A stretch of 64,000 nucleotides of DNA from Chlamydiota bacterium (GTDB lineage Bacteria > Chlamydiota > Chlamydiia > Chlamydiales > Parachlamydiaceae). The notes beneath the pieces are model-generated. The model saw only the letters and a program-made list of their open reading frames with translations, was not told the origin of the DNA and did not search any database. The stretch is from positions 1 to 64,000 of the forward strand of contig JABDAE010000001.1 of NCBI GenBank assembly GCA_013289325.1. The letters are read 5' to 3'. A program made the position numbers and the translations under genes. Numbering within the stretch: the first letter of the stretch is position 1; each line of letters begins with the position of its first letter. This document shows, piece after piece, positions 27,120 through 35,646 of this stretch.

Positions 27120-28202
27120 ATGATTCTGATTACAGGTGGAGCGGGATTTGTTGGGTCTAACTTTATTTTGCAGTGGTTAGCAGAAGAAAAAGTTGGGATC
27201 GTGAATTTAGATAAACTTACTTCCTCTGGCAACTTAAGTAATTTATCCTCAATTGAATATCACCCCTCTTATCACTTTATTAAAGGAGATATAAGAAACA
27301 AAAGTCTTCTTCGCGAATGTTTTCTGGCACATCGCCCGAAAGCTGTGGTCCACAGTGCAACCGAATTGCCGGGTGATAAGACACAAGGGTTTACAGATCA
27401 GTATTTGCAAAAACATATCCTCGCTACAAAGGACCTTCTAGATGAAACGCTTTTGTACTGGGAAGAGATGGACAGCGACTTAAAACAATCTTTTCGTTTC
27501 CTCAACATCTCTTCAAGTGAAGTCTACGGCGTTGCCACAACGGGGGCTAACTTCGCAAATGAACAAACCCCTTACTCTCCAATAAAGCCAAATGCAATTT
27601 TAAGGGCAGCTGTTGATGATTTAGTACATACTTACCATACCCAGCATGGTCTTCCGACACTGACTACCTATTGTTCAAATAATTTTGGCCCATTTCAATT
27701 TCCAACAAAACTTATTCCCCTTATCGTTTTAAACGCTTTACAGGGTAATGAATTAGATGTTTGTGAAGAAGGAAATAACGTCACTCCCTGGTTATATGTG
27801 GGAGAGCATTGCAACGCCCTTCGCTACATACTTGCAAATGGCTCTCCAGGAGAATCTTATCATATCGGCGCTCAGTCTTTAATGACAAACATAGAGTTAA
27901 TCGATCACCTATGCCAACTGCTCGATGAATTAAAAAGCGATTCCCCTTTTCGCCCGCACAAGACCTTAATTAAGATTGAAAAAGACAATCCAAAATATGG
28001 GCAAAACCATATTCTAGACGATACCAAATTGCGCAATCTTGGCTGGACTCCTAAAGAAAACTTTCATACGAGCCTTAAAAAAACAATTCTTTGGTACTTG
28101 CACAATATGCCTTGGGTAAAAAATGTAATGAGCGGTGAGTATAAAGATCGGATCTACACAGAAAAGATACAGACAAAACTTTACGTATTTGATACAGTAT
28201 AA
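27120..28202 (+). CDS. RmlB-like SDR protein lacking catalytic Tyr and Lys
   Basis: A 360-residue extended short-chain dehydrogenase close to dTDP-glucose 4,6-dehydratase. The Rossmann motif GGAGFVGSN (6-14) is intact, and CSNNFGPFQFPTKLIPL matches RmlB block for block. The catalytic residues differ: the usual Thr-Asp-Glu reads Ser-Ser-Glu (132-134), the Tyr of YxxxK is Asn158 and its Lys is Arg162, in an ungapped alignment. It probably binds nucleotide or sugar but cannot run the normal dehydratase chemistry. It is the only sugar-nucleotide enzyme in the island without a signal peptide, and it lies 17 bases before efp. A regulatory or binding role is one option; a different activity is another. 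Confidence 0.75.
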   Translation: MILITGGAGFVGSNFILQWLAEEKVGIVNLDKLTSSGNLSNLSSIEYHPSYHFIKGDIRNKSLLRECFLAHRPKAVVHSATELPGDKTQGFTDQYLQKHILATKDLLDETLLYWEEMDSDLKQSFRFLNISSSEVYGVATTGANFANEQTPYSPIKPNAILRAAVDDLVHTYHTQHGLPTLTTYCSNNFGPFQFPTKLIPLIVLNALQGNELDVCEEGNNVTPWLYVGEHCNALRYILANGSPGESYHIGAQSLMTNIELIDHLCQLLDELKSDSPFRPHKTLIKIEKDNPKYGQNHILDDTKLRNLGWTPKENFHTSLKKTILWYLHNMPWVKNVMSGEYKDRIYTEKIQTKLYVFDTV

Positions 28203-28219
28203 TTTTTAACGAGGTATTT

Positions 28220-28789
28220 ATGGCGCAAATCAGCACAAGTGAATTTAAATCGGGCCTTAAGATTGAAGTCGAAGGTCAACCGTACACTATCGTCAGCAAC
28301 GATTCCGTTAAACCGGGTAAGGGCCAAGCGTTTAACCGCGTGCGCTTAAAACACCTTCTAACGGGCCGCACAATCGAGCGCACATTTAAATCGGGCGATA
28401 AAGTAGATATTGCAGACGTTGTAGAAACAAAGATGCGCATGCTATACAAAGAATCGGCCGGCGCCGTGTTTATGGATGAGGCGTTTGAGCAAACGACAAT
28501 TCCACTAGAAAACATTGGAGATACCGCGCAATGGCTTATGGAAGATCTTCAATACGATATTATCTTTTATAAAGGGGTACCAGTTACAGTAGAGCCGCCA
28601 ACCTTTATGGACATGAAAATTGTCGACACAGCGCCAGGTGATAGAGGCAATACTGCTTCAGGGCGCGTTCTTAAGCCTGCCATCACAGAAAGCGGCGCTA
28701 AAATTCAGGTGCCTATTTTTGTGGAACAAGATGAACTCGTCAAAATTGATACAAGAACAGGTGAGTATGTTTCAAGAGTCTCTAGCTAA
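28220..28789 (+). CDS. efp: Elongation factor P
   Basis: A 189-residue translation factor that relieves ribosome stalling at polyproline. Three beta-barrel domains are recognisable, and the modification site is Lys34 within SVKPGKGQAF, the position that receives beta-lysine in E. coli. The C-terminal signature IQVPIFVEQDELVKIDTRTG is intact. The modifying enzyme EpmA is encoded directly downstream and overlaps by 23 bases, so modification at Lys34 is expected. Confidence 0.95.
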   Translation: MAQISTSEFKSGLKIEVEGQPYTIVSNDSVKPGKGQAFNRVRLKHLLTGRTIERTFKSGDKVDIADVVETKMRMLYKESAGAVFMDEAFEQTTIPLENIGDTAQWLMEDLQYDIIFYKGVPVTVEPPTFMDMKIVDTAPGDRGNTASGRVLKPAITESGAKIQVPIFVEQDELVKIDTRTGEYVSRVSS

Positions 28790-29756
28790 AGTATCTCCAG
28801 CTAAACAGTGTCTGGCTAGCCAAAAACTTGACATTTTACGGGATCGCGGCGTAATGCTTGCCGCATGCCGTCAATTTTTTCAAGATAAAGGTGTGCTTGA
28901 AGTCGATTGTCCTTATATCACAAGAAAAGCGTCAATTGACACACACATCGATCTCATTGAAGTAGTAGACTCACCCTTGCGCTACCTTCACACCTCCCCT
29001 GAATACTGTATGAAAAGACTTCTTTCTGAAGGAATTGGAGATATCTACCAATTGGGCCATGTCTTTCGAAAAGGTGAATACTCTTCAAAGCATAATCCTG
29101 AATTTACCATGGCAGAGTGGTATCGCGAGGGTTTAAGTTTTGAAGGGATGATTGAAGAAACCATTGAATTTATCCAATTGTTCCTTGGCAAAATCCCCCA
29201 TAAAGTGATGAGCTATCGCGACGTCTTCATCAAGTATTTAGGGATAGACTACCTAAAAGCCACTGATGAGATGCTTCTTGCATACATGAATTCGCGCAGT
29301 CTATCGCCATATCCTGGCGCTGAAGAGGAGGGAAAAGATGGCCTCCTCAACATACTCCTCGGATCGTTCATCGAGCCATCTCTTGGAACTGAAGGAGAAC
29401 TTTTGGTCTTAGCCTATTACCCATCCTCTCAAGCAGCCCTTGCTAGAACCTGCGTAAGAGATGGTGAAAATGTCGCAAAGAGATTTGAGATATATTATCA
29501 AGGCGTTGAACTTTGTAATGGATATCACGAGCTCTTAGATGCAAAAGAGCTTGAAAAGCGCTTTAAAGAAAGAAATGCCATGAGGTTAAAGCTTGGGAAA
29601 AATGCTTTACCGATAGATGAAAGCTTTTTACAAGCAATAGATAAGGGACTTCCCGATGCATCAGGTGTGGCCGTTGGCTTTGATAGACTGATGATGCTGC
29701 GCCACAAAGCAGATTGCCTAGCTAAAGTCCTTCCCTTTGATTGGGAAAATGCTTAA
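28767..29756 (+). CDS. epmA: EF-P--(R)-beta-lysine ligase EpmA (PoxA/GenX)
   Basis: A 329-residue paralogue of class II lysyl-tRNA synthetase without an anticodon-binding domain, which attaches beta-lysine to EF-P. Motif 2 includes FRKGEYSSKHNPEFTMAEWY, and later FEIYYQGVELCNGYHEL and the motif 3 region GVAVGFDRLMML are present. The frame is open upstream, but ATG 28767 is preceded by AGGTG inside the efp tail and gives the normal family length. The 2,3-aminomutase EpmB is not seen in this window. Confidence 0.92.
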   Translation: MFQESLAKVSPAKQCLASQKLDILRDRGVMLAACRQFFQDKGVLEVDCPYITRKASIDTHIDLIEVVDSPLRYLHTSPEYCMKRLLSEGIGDIYQLGHVFRKGEYSSKHNPEFTMAEWYREGLSFEGMIEETIEFIQLFLGKIPHKVMSYRDVFIKYLGIDYLKATDEMLLAYMNSRSLSPYPGAEEEGKDGLLNILLGSFIEPSLGTEGELLVLAYYPSSQAALARTCVRDGENVAKRFEIYYQGVELCNGYHELLDAKELEKRFKERNAMRLKLGKNALPIDESFLQAIDKGLPDASGVAVGFDRLMMLRHKADCLAKVLPFDWENA

Positions 29757-29781
29757 CACACAACTTTAAAACGGATCCCAT

Positions 29782-30921
29782 ATGTCCAAAAAAATACATA
29801 GTATTTTGTTATTTTTCGCTCTCCTTTTTGCAAACCTTACATGCGTAACTTCACAACTTAGTTCAGATGAAGCTCCCTCTCACTTTACCTCCGCAACTCC
29901 AAAGTTAAAAATCGCATTTTATACGCAAGGCCTTTTAGTAAGAGGAACCGAAGTGGCCGTGTACGATTATGCAGACTTTAATGAAACCTTACTTGGGAAT
30001 GAGTCATTTATTATTTATCTTCCAAATCATAGGGTGGAAAACTTTGGCCCTGATAACCCCATTACAGTTAAAGACCATTTTAGTGCGCGATTTAAGGATA
30101 GATTTTTCGAATGTTCCAGCCTCCATGAAATGGATGAGATCCTACTTAAGGAAAAGATAGACATTCTTTACGTCATTAAATCGGGTCAGATCGATGGGAA
30201 AGAATCGAAGGTCATCAAAAATGCCATCCATGCAGTATTTCCTCCTCTACAAGTTCATGGGGATATCTATGCATCTGTATCTGAATGGTTAAGCCTTGAA
30301 AATCCCGCATTGAATGTCCCCTTCGTTCCTCATATGATCAGATTAGATGAAACCGCGGAAACCTTGCACGAGGAGTTAGGAATTCCTCATGGATCAGTAG
30401 TATTCGGCAGACATGGGGGGGTTGACACTTTTGACATCCCCTTTGCGCAAGATCTCGTCGTCGAACTTGCGCTTGCAAAACGAGATTGGTATTTCATTTT
30501 TCTAAATACCAGGCAGTTTTGCCACTTGCCAAACGTAATTTTCCTCCCATCAACTCCAGATATCATTTACAAAACAAAATTTATCAACACATGTGATGCT
30601 ATGATCCATGCAAGATATATGGGTGAGTCCTTTGGACTAGCCTGTGGAGAGTTTTCAATAAAAAATAAACCTGTTATTACTTGGACCGGCTCATATGGAT
30701 ATCACCGATCACATATCGATATTTTGAAGGATAAAGGATTTTATTATTCAAATAAAAACGAACTGCGAAATGTTCTTTTAAATTGTGGTAATAATATCGA
30801 AACAATCCGTGGTACATCGTGGGATGCCTATTCAGAAAAATACTCCCCTGAAGTTGTGATGAAAAAATTTGACCAGGTTTTTATACAGCCGCTTACTAAA
30901 CATTTAGATCAATCACCATAA
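29782..30921 (+). CDS. Exported GT4/GT-B-like glycosyltransferase
   Basis: A 379-residue protein with a signal peptide (MSKKIHSILLFFALLFANLT, cleavage near residue 24). The mature protein begins KIAFYTQGLLVRGTEVAVYDYA, a GT-B N-terminal strand with a glycine-rich turn. The C-terminal domain has INTCDAMIHARYMGESFGLACGEF, the acidic motif typical of family 4 transferases. It is related in style to transferases encoded by giant viruses and other amoeba-associated genomes. It follows epmA by 25 bases and heads a run of four methyltransferase genes. Confidence 0.7.
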   Translation: MSKKIHSILLFFALLFANLTCVTSQLSSDEAPSHFTSATPKLKIAFYTQGLLVRGTEVAVYDYADFNETLLGNESFIIYLPNHRVENFGPDNPITVKDHFSARFKDRFFECSSLHEMDEILLKEKIDILYVIKSGQIDGKESKVIKNAIHAVFPPLQVHGDIYASVSEWLSLENPALNVPFVPHMIRLDETAETLHEELGIPHGSVVFGRHGGVDTFDIPFAQDLVVELALAKRDWYFIFLNTRQFCHLPNVIFLPSTPDIIYKTKFINTCDAMIHARYMGESFGLACGEFSIKNKPVITWTGSYGYHRSHIDILKDKGFYYSNKNELRNVLLNCGNNIETIRGTSWDAYSEKYSPEVVMKKFDQVFIQPLTKHLDQSP

Positions 30922-30940
30922 TACATTGGAGTCACACCGT

Positions 30941-31678
30941 ATGCATCACTTTCAGAAGCACCTCTCGCTTTTATTCTATCTAGCGTTTTCCATCTTTCAA
31001 TGTTGTCATTTAAACGCTGCCAATGGGTTTTTTGGAAACTTACATTGCGATCGCCTCAATTTATTGAAACACCATGGATTTAATCCACAGATTGTGTACG
31101 ATATAGGTGCATATAAAGGAGAGTGGAGTGTAAACACCCACCGCGTATTCCCAAACTCCCAGTTCTATTTGTTTGAAGCTAACCCTGCGCATATGCCAGC
31201 TTTAAACAATACTTTATTTCCCTATTTTATTAGCCTATTAGGAGACAAAGAAGATCTGGTGACTTTTTATTCTAACAACTCCACGGGAGATAGCTTTTTC
31301 ATAGAAAATTCATCTTATTATTCGGAGTCTAGCACACAAAATAAAAAACTCGCTATGACTACCCTTGCCTCTATCGTTGTAAAAAATAAGCTTCCCTTAC
31401 CCGATCTAATAAAAATGGATGTTCAGGGTGCTGAAAGACTCATTATTGATGGAAGTCCAGAAATAATCAAAAACGCTGAAGTGATCGTTTTAGAAGCTTC
31501 TATTTTAGAATATAATCATGGAGCTCCATTGATTTATGAAATGATGTCTTTGATGGATTCTACAGGCTATCTAGTCTTAGACGTTCTAGAACACCATTAT
31601 TATCCAACTGGGGAGTTAATTCAGATTGACTTATTGTTTGTAAAAAAGAACTCAAAACTAATAAAGAAATGTGAATAA
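30941..31678 (+). CDS. Exported FkbM-family methyltransferase
   Basis: A 245-residue protein. ATG 30941 is preferred because GGAG lies 9 bases upstream; an in-frame TTG 15 bases earlier is less likely. A signal peptide spans about 1-24 (cleavage near LNA-AN). The SAM-binding motif is VYDIGAYKGEWS, and the FkbM hallmark DLIKMDVQGAERLIIDGSPEI is intact. Family members O-methylate sugars and other small molecules, normally in the cytoplasm. An exported enzyme would have to find SAM elsewhere, for instance in a host cell. Confidence 0.8.
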   Translation: MHHFQKHLSLLFYLAFSIFQCCHLNAANGFFGNLHCDRLNLLKHHGFNPQIVYDIGAYKGEWSVNTHRVFPNSQFYLFEANPAHMPALNNTLFPYFISLLGDKEDLVTFYSNNSTGDSFFIENSSYYSESSTQNKKLAMTTLASIVVKNKLPLPDLIKMDVQGAERLIIDGSPEIIKNAEVIVLEASILEYNHGAPLIYEMMSLMDSTGYLVLDVLEHHYYPTGELIQIDLLFVKKNSKLIKKCE

Positions 31679-31695
31679 TTTATCAAGGATAAAGT

Positions 31696-32448
31696 ATGAC
31701 AAGATTATTAATTCGCGCTCTAACATTGGTCGGGATTTGCAGCGCATTTCAACTTTTTTCTGAATCTGTAGATTCTTTTGAAAATAAAGACGATCAATTT
31801 AAAGCGGAATCGTCCTTTATGCCAGAGCATTTTACGGAACACTCAAGGGATTTGAATGTAAAGTTCAATGCTGCATATGAGAATAATGTTTGGGCCAATT
31901 CTGAAAGCCGCAGTGGCGATGGGTCCACCCTTGCTTATACAGAGTCTTTTAGGAAAGATTTTGCTGCAATGATTGCAAACTTAGGTTGTAAATCTATTGT
32001 GGATGCACCTTGTGGAGACTATAACTGGATGAAGGAGACCGATCTTAATGGTGTTACATACATTGGTGGGGACATAGCCGATGTGATGATCGGGGATCTT
32101 CAAGCTAAATATCCATCGGTTGATTTCCGAGTTATGGATATCACTACGTGTGTATTACCATGTGTAGATATATGGTTATGCCGTGATGTGTTATTTCACT
32201 TATCAAATGCTGACGTACAAAAAGTTATAGACAACTTTAAAAGATCAAACATAAAATATTTTGCTACAAGTCATTTTTATTATGATCATGTCAACTACGA
32301 TATTGAAAGTAAACCTCTCGTTTACAGACAAGTCAACCTGACAAAACCACCATTTAATCTACCGCAACCTGATTATCTGATAAAAGATTCGATTCCCGGT
32401 TTTCCTGAGCGTTGGCTAGGAATTTGGGATCGCGATAACCTGTTATAA
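31696..32448 (+). CDS. Exported SAM-dependent methyltransferase
   Basis: A 250-residue class I methyltransferase. Motif I reads SIVDAPCGDYNW, followed by GVTYIGGDIADVMIGDLQ and the motif IV region CVDIWLCRDVLFHLSNADV. The N-terminus (MTRLLIRALTLVGICSAFQL) is a signal peptide ending near residue 22. It lies 17 bases after the FkbM gene. The substrate is unknown. The W-F-rich C-terminus (FPERWLGIWDRDNLL) resembles proteins found in capsule loci. Confidence 0.75.
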   Translation: MTRLLIRALTLVGICSAFQLFSESVDSFENKDDQFKAESSFMPEHFTEHSRDLNVKFNAAYENNVWANSESRSGDGSTLAYTESFRKDFAAMIANLGCKSIVDAPCGDYNWMKETDLNGVTYIGGDIADVMIGDLQAKYPSVDFRVMDITTCVLPCVDIWLCRDVLFHLSNADVQKVIDNFKRSNIKYFATSHFYYDHVNYDIESKPLVYRQVNLTKPPFNLPQPDYLIKDSIPGFPERWLGIWDRDNLL

Positions 32449-32482
32449 ATGTGTTTATTAACCTTCTTTATGAGAATTTTTT

Positions 32483-33223
32483 ATGAAAAAATGTTTGAAT
32501 TTTATTCTTTTTGCTATTCCTCTACATCTAATTGCCGCAAACGTTGCCCCCTTATCACCTCAAGGAAAAGACTCTAGTGTACAAGATGAGACCAAGGTTG
32601 TTTGTCGTTATTCAAACGGCGATAGATCACATGTGATCAATCATTTGAGGACAAATAAAAAACTGAGAGTATTAGATGTTGGCTATTCAGCTTCTACATG
32701 GTCTTCAGAATTCACTACGCACTACGTTGATATAATTCCTGTTGATCATGCAAAAGTTGCTTTTATTGGTGATATTAATTTTCCTCAAGTCTGGGATGCA
32801 GTTGATGAAGATGTTTCAAAAAACGGTCCGTTCGATTATTGCATTTGTTCCCATACACTAGAAGATATAATAAATCCGGTTTTTGTCGCTAACATGATTA
32901 ACAAATATTGCAAATCTGGTTTTGTAGCAATGCCTTCTAAATTTCTCGAAATGACAAGAGGGATTGACGGTAATTACAGGGGATATATTCATCATAGATA
33001 TATATATAACATTGAAAACAACCAACTAGTTGGATATCCAAAATTAAACTTTATAGAACATGATAGTAGATTTGATGCTTTGGCCAACCAATATTCAAGT
33101 GATAAAGCTGAGATCCAGGTTTATTGGGACGGTGGCTTTCGATTAACCATCGTAAATGACAATTTTATGGGACCAACGGTAAAGTCTGTATTAAATTATT
33201 ATAATAGACTTTTAACGAATTAG
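32483..33223 (+). CDS. Exported methyltransferase-like protein
   Basis: A 246-residue protein with a signal peptide (MKKCLNFILFAIPLHLIAAN, cleavage near IAA). LRVLDVGYSASTWSS has the motif I shape but lacks the usual GxGxG. VDIIPVDHAKVAFIGDINFP and FDYCICSHTLEDIINP correspond to the acidic strand-2 end and motif IV of class I methyltransferases. It is more divergent than its neighbours, and catalytic ability is uncertain. Confidence 0.6.
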   Translation: MKKCLNFILFAIPLHLIAANVAPLSPQGKDSSVQDETKVVCRYSNGDRSHVINHLRTNKKLRVLDVGYSASTWSSEFTTHYVDIIPVDHAKVAFIGDINFPQVWDAVDEDVSKNGPFDYCICSHTLEDIINPVFVANMINKYCKSGFVAMPSKFLEMTRGIDGNYRGYIHHRYIYNIENNQLVGYPKLNFIEHDSRFDALANQYSSDKAEIQVYWDGGFRLTIVNDNFMGPTVKSVLNYYNRLLTN

Positions 33224-33297
33224 CCTATACAGAAATACACTGAAAATCCAGGGCATATAAAATGGAAAAATTTTTCGTCTGTTTCTTCGGCCCCCAT

Positions 33298-33330
33298 CAT
33301 AACACCGGCCAGTTTTCGGCAGGTGTTATG
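33298..33330. terminator. Hairpin between methyltransferase genes
   Basis: CATAACACC (33298-33306) pairs with GGTGTTATG (33322-33330), extended inward by GCC/GGC after one mismatch. No T-run follows. It lies 75 bases after one methyltransferase stop and 69 before the next start, so it could attenuate or separate the transcripts. Confidence 0.4.
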
Positions 33331-33398
33331 AGCGAAGCCACTTCTTCTAATCACTATTTATGAAAATAAATAAAAAATTTCAACCATTGAGGTTTATT

Positions 33399-34187
33399 AT
33401 GCGTGCAAAGTCGTTGTTGTACCCGCTGCAGTTTTTATGTTCTTGCTTACTTTTTTCCCCAATTTGTGGTGCAAGCACACCGAACCCCTTTCATGATTCC
33501 AATTTTATTTTTGAACCTATTTATGGAAATGGAAATTATCTTCAACATTCAAATTTTATAGATAAGAAAAATATTAAAATTATTTTTGAAGTAGGAAGTA
33601 GAGACGCCATAGATGCAGTAAGACTTGGATATTATTATCAATGTCCAGTTTATGCTTTCGAATGCAATCCACAAGCGGTTGAAATATGTAACCATAACGT
33701 AAAAAACTACCCTTTTGTCACAGTAGTGCCTCTCGCTTGTTGGCACGAGTCTACAACGCTTCCATTTTACCCCGTTGTAGAATCCCACGGGGGTACATAT
33801 CCCGTTAATATAGGGGGATCTTCCTTACTAAAAACGCTTCCAAATGGCGTCGACGCTCATCATAAACAAGGCAAACCTACTATGGTGCAAGCCATTCGAT
33901 TAGATAATTGGATGGAAGAAAATAACATTTCTCAAATCGATCTCTTATGCATGGATACTCAAGGTGCAACTCTCCATGTATTACAAGGTCTTGGTGAAAA
34001 ATTAACAAAAATAAAATACATTATTACCGAAGCCTATCTCCAACCTTCTTTTGAAGGCGAAGCTCTTTATCCTGAAATCAAAGAAATGCTTGTCAAAGCT
34101 GGTTTTGAAGTGGCTAAAGAGCCTTCACCACATGCAGTATTTACAGACGTTCTCTTTATTAACAAGAAAATGAGAGAGTTACGATAA
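33399..34187 (+). CDS. Exported FkbM-family methyltransferase (second)
   Basis: A 262-residue enzyme. The ATG at 33399 has GAGG six bases upstream, whereas the in-frame ATG at 33360 does not. A signal peptide precedes ICGAST (about residue 27). The motif I region IIFEVGSRDAIDAVRLGYYY and the FkbM signature IDLLCMDTQGATLHVLQGLG are present. It ends the plus-strand methyltransferase run. The second MITE copy is inserted 72 bases downstream. Confidence 0.8.
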   Translation: MRAKSLLYPLQFLCSCLLFSPICGASTPNPFHDSNFIFEPIYGNGNYLQHSNFIDKKNIKIIFEVGSRDAIDAVRLGYYYQCPVYAFECNPQAVEICNHNVKNYPFVTVVPLACWHESTTLPFYPVVESHGGTYPVNIGGSSLLKTLPNGVDAHHKQGKPTMVQAIRLDNWMEENNISQIDLLCMDTQGATLHVLQGLGEKLTKIKYIITEAYLQPSFEGEALYPEIKEMLVKAGFEVAKEPSPHAVFTDVLFINKKMRELR

Positions 34188-34259
34188 GAAAAGAATCCTC
34201 TCCAAGAGGGTGCACAAGTTCACGCAATGGCGTCAACTTAAGGTTATGTCGAACCTTAC

Positions 34260-34422
34260 GAGGCTGACAGAAAATCTCCGGGAGGTCGAATTTTGAGCCA
34301 TTTTTTTGCAGATCGATGTCTGTTGCAAATTCACATACTCCTAAGAGTAGGGAATTTACAACAGGCGTCGAGATGCGGAAAAAGGGCCAAAAGGCGACCC
34401 GCGGAGATTTTCTGTCAGCCTC
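34260..34422. mobile_element. MITE-like element, copy 2
   Basis: A 163-bp element with perfect 21-bp terminal inverted repeats (outer 20 bases GAGGCTGACAGAAAATCTCC) and a direct TAC duplication at 34257-34259 and 34423-34425. It is inverted relative to copy 1 at 26882-27045. The insertion interrupts a short inverted repeat (AAGGTT...AACCTT, 34240-34257). Confidence 0.8.
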
Positions 34423-34470
34423 TACAGACATCTGTCGATTGGTTACGACTTAACTAGACCTACGTTCGCT

Positions 34471-34579
34471 TGACGCTCACTACGACCTAGACTGTCATAT
34501 AGCACCCCTACGGGACTCATGAACGGCCTTAAGCCCCGAAGGAACGCGGATACTACAGCCTAGATCGTAGTGAGCGTCA
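34471..34579. repeat. Long inverted repeat, possible second MITE type
   Basis: TGACGCTCACTACGA (34471-34485) and its exact complement (34565-34579) bracket a 79-base spacer. Similarity extends outward (CGTTCGCT against AACAAACGCAAG) and inward (CCTAG/CTAG). Together with the MITE it fills the gene-free stretch 34188-34631 between the convergent gene blocks. Confidence 0.55.
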
Positions 34580-34631
34580 AACAAACGCAAGCTTTAAGGT
34601 AAATCGTATACAACATAGAGCTCTGTAGAGG

Positions 34632-35600
34632 TTAATGAACACTTTTTAGCGATTGATACAAAAGATCTTTATCAAGTTCCATGACCTTAATTCCACAATC
34701 ATTTTCACCATATACAACAAATATTGAATTCCCCTTAATCACTATACTTCCGGGAAAAATCACATCGGAAGGTGTCAAAGGGCATTTTGGAGTGGAATAA
34801 AAATCGACATGTGAAAACGGTATGGTAGACGTTCGCGTCACACAAAACGGGGGCTGTGATTGAAATGTATAGGCCCCCATATAGTAAGTACGACGACCTG
34901 TTATATGGTTATGGCAAGAACTATGAAAGATTGCCAAATATTCATCATCGACAAGTATCGCAGGAGTTCCTCCTCGAATAATTCCTTGATGCCAAGTAAT
35001 TGACGGAGCTGTTGTAAAGAGATGACTACAGACTCCAGTATTTAGTGATGGGGAAAAAATGACATGTGGATTAATATTATAGCCAAGCATTAAAGAACCT
35101 TGATAATCAAATGGCACCCAATTCTTTTCCCAAGTTTGTAGAGAGGGTGGAATCAATGGAAGAGGTTGGCTAAGTTTATAATCTTTTTTAGACACATCAA
35201 CTTCTGTAAGGCAAATCTGAGAACTTCTGAATGAATCGATATCTGTAGGTCTTGCGGAAACATAAGTCAAATAGATTTTATCGCCAATTTTCACAATTCT
35301 AGGATCATAGGCCCGATTTCCCAATTCATGACAGATTGTAGGATTTTCTGTGGGAGTAAACTTATCATCTAACTTGACAAGGCCTATGCGTTGATAGAAA
35401 TAATCCTCTGAAAGTGGAGCCCTATATTCATCATGACGAAACACTAATAAGAATCCCTCATCGCATTCGATACATGATGCGTTATATGCTAAAGGTGCAT
35501 TTGGAATATTAATAGTCGATATTTGTCGAATAAAATCGCTCGCAAAGCCTTGGAATACTTGAAAGCATAAAAAAAAACTTAACAGCATGATATGGTTCAT
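34632..35600 (-). CDS. Exported beta-propeller protein, GH130-like
   Basis: A 322-residue protein. An AAGGAGA site seven bases before ATG 35600 fixes the start, so the longer upstream frame is rejected. A signal peptide ends near GFA-SD (about residue 21). The mature part has the repeated strands of a five-bladed propeller seen in GH130 mannoside phosphorylases and related glycosidases: ASCIECDEGFLLVFRHD, YDPRIVKIGDKIYLTYVSA, NWVPFDYQGSLMLGYNINPH and GGTPAILVDDEYLAIFHS. This is the only predicted sugar-cleaving or phosphorolytic member of the island. It closes a five-gene minus-strand operon. Confidence 0.65.
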   Translation of the reverse strand: MNHIMLLSFFLCFQVFQGFASDFIRQISTINIPNAPLAYNASCIECDEGFLLVFRHDEYRAPLSEDYFYQRIGLVKLDDKFTPTENPTICHELGNRAYDPRIVKIGDKIYLTYVSARPTDIDSFRSSQICLTEVDVSKKDYKLSQPLPLIPPSLQTWEKNWVPFDYQGSLMLGYNINPHVIFSPSLNTGVCSHLFTTAPSITWHQGIIRGGTPAILVDDEYLAIFHSSCHNHITGRRTYYMGAYTFQSQPPFCVTRTSTIPFSHVDFYSTPKCPLTPSDVIFPGSIVIKGNSIFVVYGENDCGIKVMELDKDLLYQSLKSVH

Positions 35601-35646
35601 TCTTAAATCTCCTTGAAAGGGTAATAATTTATGCATCATAACTTTC

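Noticed and set aside
26882-34422. Composite transposon bounded by the two repeat copies
   Set aside because: The ends are non-coding 164-bp elements, each with its own different target duplication, so the copies inserted separately rather than moving the interior as a unit.
34159-34431. 90-codon minus-strand ORF at MITE copy 2
   Set aside because: It is the palindromic MITE read through in one frame, with no protein-like conservation.
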